The notes beneath the pieces were generated by a model. It had not been told where the DNA came from. It saw only the letters and a program-made list of their open reading frames with translations, and did not search any database. From an uncultured Paracoccaceae bacterium (lineage in GTDB: Bacteria; Pseudomonadota; Alphaproteobacteria; Rhodobacterales; Rhodobacteraceae), in the NCBI GenBank assembly GCA_937132145.1, contig CAKZNY010000048.1:1-5405 (forward strand): a DNA stretch of 5,405 nt. The letters run 5' to 3'. The translations under genes were made by a program, and so were the position numbers. This document shows, one piece after another, positions 4,965 to 5,405 of this stretch (its first letter is position 1; each line of letters opens with the position of its first letter).

Positions 4965-5201
4965 TCAGCCTAACACATCGGCTAGTGTGTTCAAAATCTT
5001 ACCCCATCCAGCTTTGTGATTGTCTCGCGATTCCTCTGTCTCGAACTTAACATGAGATAGCTCGACGGTTGTGCCGTCGCCGTTCGGGGTGAATGTTATC
5101 GCGACGTTGCTGGGGGTCTCCGAGAACGGGGTTTCCCATGTGAAGGCAACGCGCGATTGGGACTGGTCTTGGTCTCCATTGTCATCAAAATCTCGAAGCA
5201 C
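4965..5201 (-). pseudogene. AHSA1/SRPBCC-domain protein, 5'-truncated remnant
   Basis: The 78 readable codons match only the C-terminal half of the AHSA1-like SRPBCC (START/Bet v1 fold) family: SRVAFTWE, then VAITFTPNGDGTTVELSH, then the hallmark ESRDNHKAGWGKILNTLADVL helix. Family members are usually about 140-160 residues and start with a strand-helix block ending in a WW(G/S)P-type motif; none of this is found in any minus-strand frame upstream. The frame stays open to a TAA near 5301-5303 but contains no ATG; the only candidate start is a GTG at 5199-5201 with AGGAAG directly touching it, poor for initiation. I therefore read it as a pseudogene whose 5' half was removed or replaced. The intact C-terminal reading frame suggests a fairly recent event. 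A short expressed fragment cannot be excluded. Confidence 0.7.
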
Positions 5202-5252
5202 CTTCCTACGGTCTTGTTTGTATTTGCCTAAACGACCCTTTCGCCTACAACC

Positions 5253-5282
5253 CCTGATAACCCCTTTTTCCGGGTTATCAGG
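5253..5282. repeat. Perfect 11-bp inverted repeat
   Basis: CCTGATAACCC (5253-5263) and GGGTTATCAGG (5272-5282) are exact complements separated by eight bases, CTTTTTCC. Neither side shows a following T-run. It lies just downstream of the putative minus-strand promoter, so it could be an operator, an RNA hairpin in the leader, or a mobile-element trace. Confidence 0.65.
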
Positions 5283-5293
5283 ATCTGTCGATA

Positions 5294-5323
5294 TTTATAT
5301 TGGGATATTGTGGGAAAAAACAA
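5294..5323 (-). promoter_or_regulatory. Candidate minus-strand promoter before the truncated gene
   Basis: Reading the minus strand, TTGTTT (5323-5318) and TATAAA (5299-5294) are separated by 18 bases. The -10 matches consensus at five of six bases; the -35 is weak. In AT-rich DNA such matches arise by chance, so support is modest. It would drive the AHSA1 remnant and possibly the DUF1761 gene. Confidence 0.35.
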
Positions 5324-5340
5324 ATTATTTTTCTACCACA

Positions 5341-5371
5341 TATAGTGGCGGCACGTCGCAGCACCACTATA
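5341..5371. repeat. Inverted repeat TATAGTGG / CCACTATA
   Basis: Eight-base arms at 5341-5348 and 5364-5371 are exact complements with a 15-base GC-rich centre. The dyad spacing would suit either a weak hairpin or a dimeric operator. It lies upstream of the candidate minus-strand promoter. Confidence 0.4.
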
Positions 5372-5405
5372 CCTGCCGTTAAAGGTGTAAAAACACGCAA
5401 TTACA

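Larger units (their letters stand above)
5202..5405. other. AT-rich non-coding stretch with two inverted repeats
   Basis: This stretch takes the place of the missing 5' half of the AHSA1 gene and shows no believable coding frame. It is more AT-rich than the rest of the window, especially 5290-5345. It carries an 11-bp palindrome (5253-5282), a possible minus-strand promoter (5294-5323) and a second inverted repeat (5341-5371). The short hairpin GTGT-AAAA-ACAC near 5385 is too small to interpret. Confidence 0.55.

Noticed and set aside
5253..5282. Integron attC site
   Set aside because: The palindrome contains GTTATC-like arms, but the ordered R''/L''/L'/R' boxes and an integrase or cassette context are missing.
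5071..5382. Plus-strand reading frame of 103 codons
   Set aside because: It is antisense to the AHSA1 remnant and continues through the palindromes; no family resemblance.

Overview
The window looks like a chromosomal segment of an alphaproteobacterium, most likely a member of the Rhodobacterales (roseobacter group). The clearest pointers are the RluB-type pseudouridine synthase, whose core reads like the roseobacter form from memory, a class A bacterial RNase P RNA, an Fnr-type box in front of a periplasmic cytochrome c, and a moderate GC content. The genus cannot be fixed from sequence reading alone.

Layout, left to right. Positions 1-101 (minus) hold the first 33 codons of a GlmU-like nucleotidyltransferase, preceded by tRNA-Gln(UUG) at 125-196 (minus). 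A perfect 14-bp hairpin (257-287) lies just past the end of tadA (295-744, minus), the tRNA wobble adenosine deaminase. tadA is divergent, across about 45 bp, from an rluB-like 23S rRNA pseudouridine synthase (790-1683, plus). A 396-bp stretch without a convincing gene (1684-2079) follows. It carries a weak terminator hairpin, a REPIN-like pair of inverted REP units (1895-1967), four TTGTG(C/T)A(C/T) repeats about one helical turn apart (1993-2036) and another hairpin (2039-2055). An APH/RdoA-family kinase-like protein (2080-2997, minus) is divergent from rnpB (about 3072-3436, plus).

The most distinctive part is 3480-4497. An Fnr-type box (TTGATTCAGGTCAA) and a TATAAT promoter element precede a two-gene operon: a small secreted cytochrome c with one CATCH heme site and a 40-residue acidic, histidine-bearing tail, and a membrane-anchored SHOCT-domain protein whose start overlaps the cytochrome end by 20 bp. 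This suggests an oxygen-responsive periplasmic electron-transfer or metal-related unit of unassigned function. A shared terminator (4503-4529) separates it from a convergent DUF1761 membrane protein (4538-4921, minus). Upstream of that gene is only the C-terminal half of an AHSA1/SRPBCC protein (4965-5201, minus), apparently a 5'-truncated pseudogene. Its missing part is replaced by AT-rich, palindrome-bearing DNA up to the window end.

The left half is translation and RNA-processing housekeeping: tRNA-Gln, TadA, RluB and, further on, RNase P RNA. The right half is more accessory. I see no CRISPR array, transposase, phage gene or known defence system. The best candidates for something undescribed are the Fnr-box cytochrome/SHOCT pair and the repeat cluster at 1895-2055.
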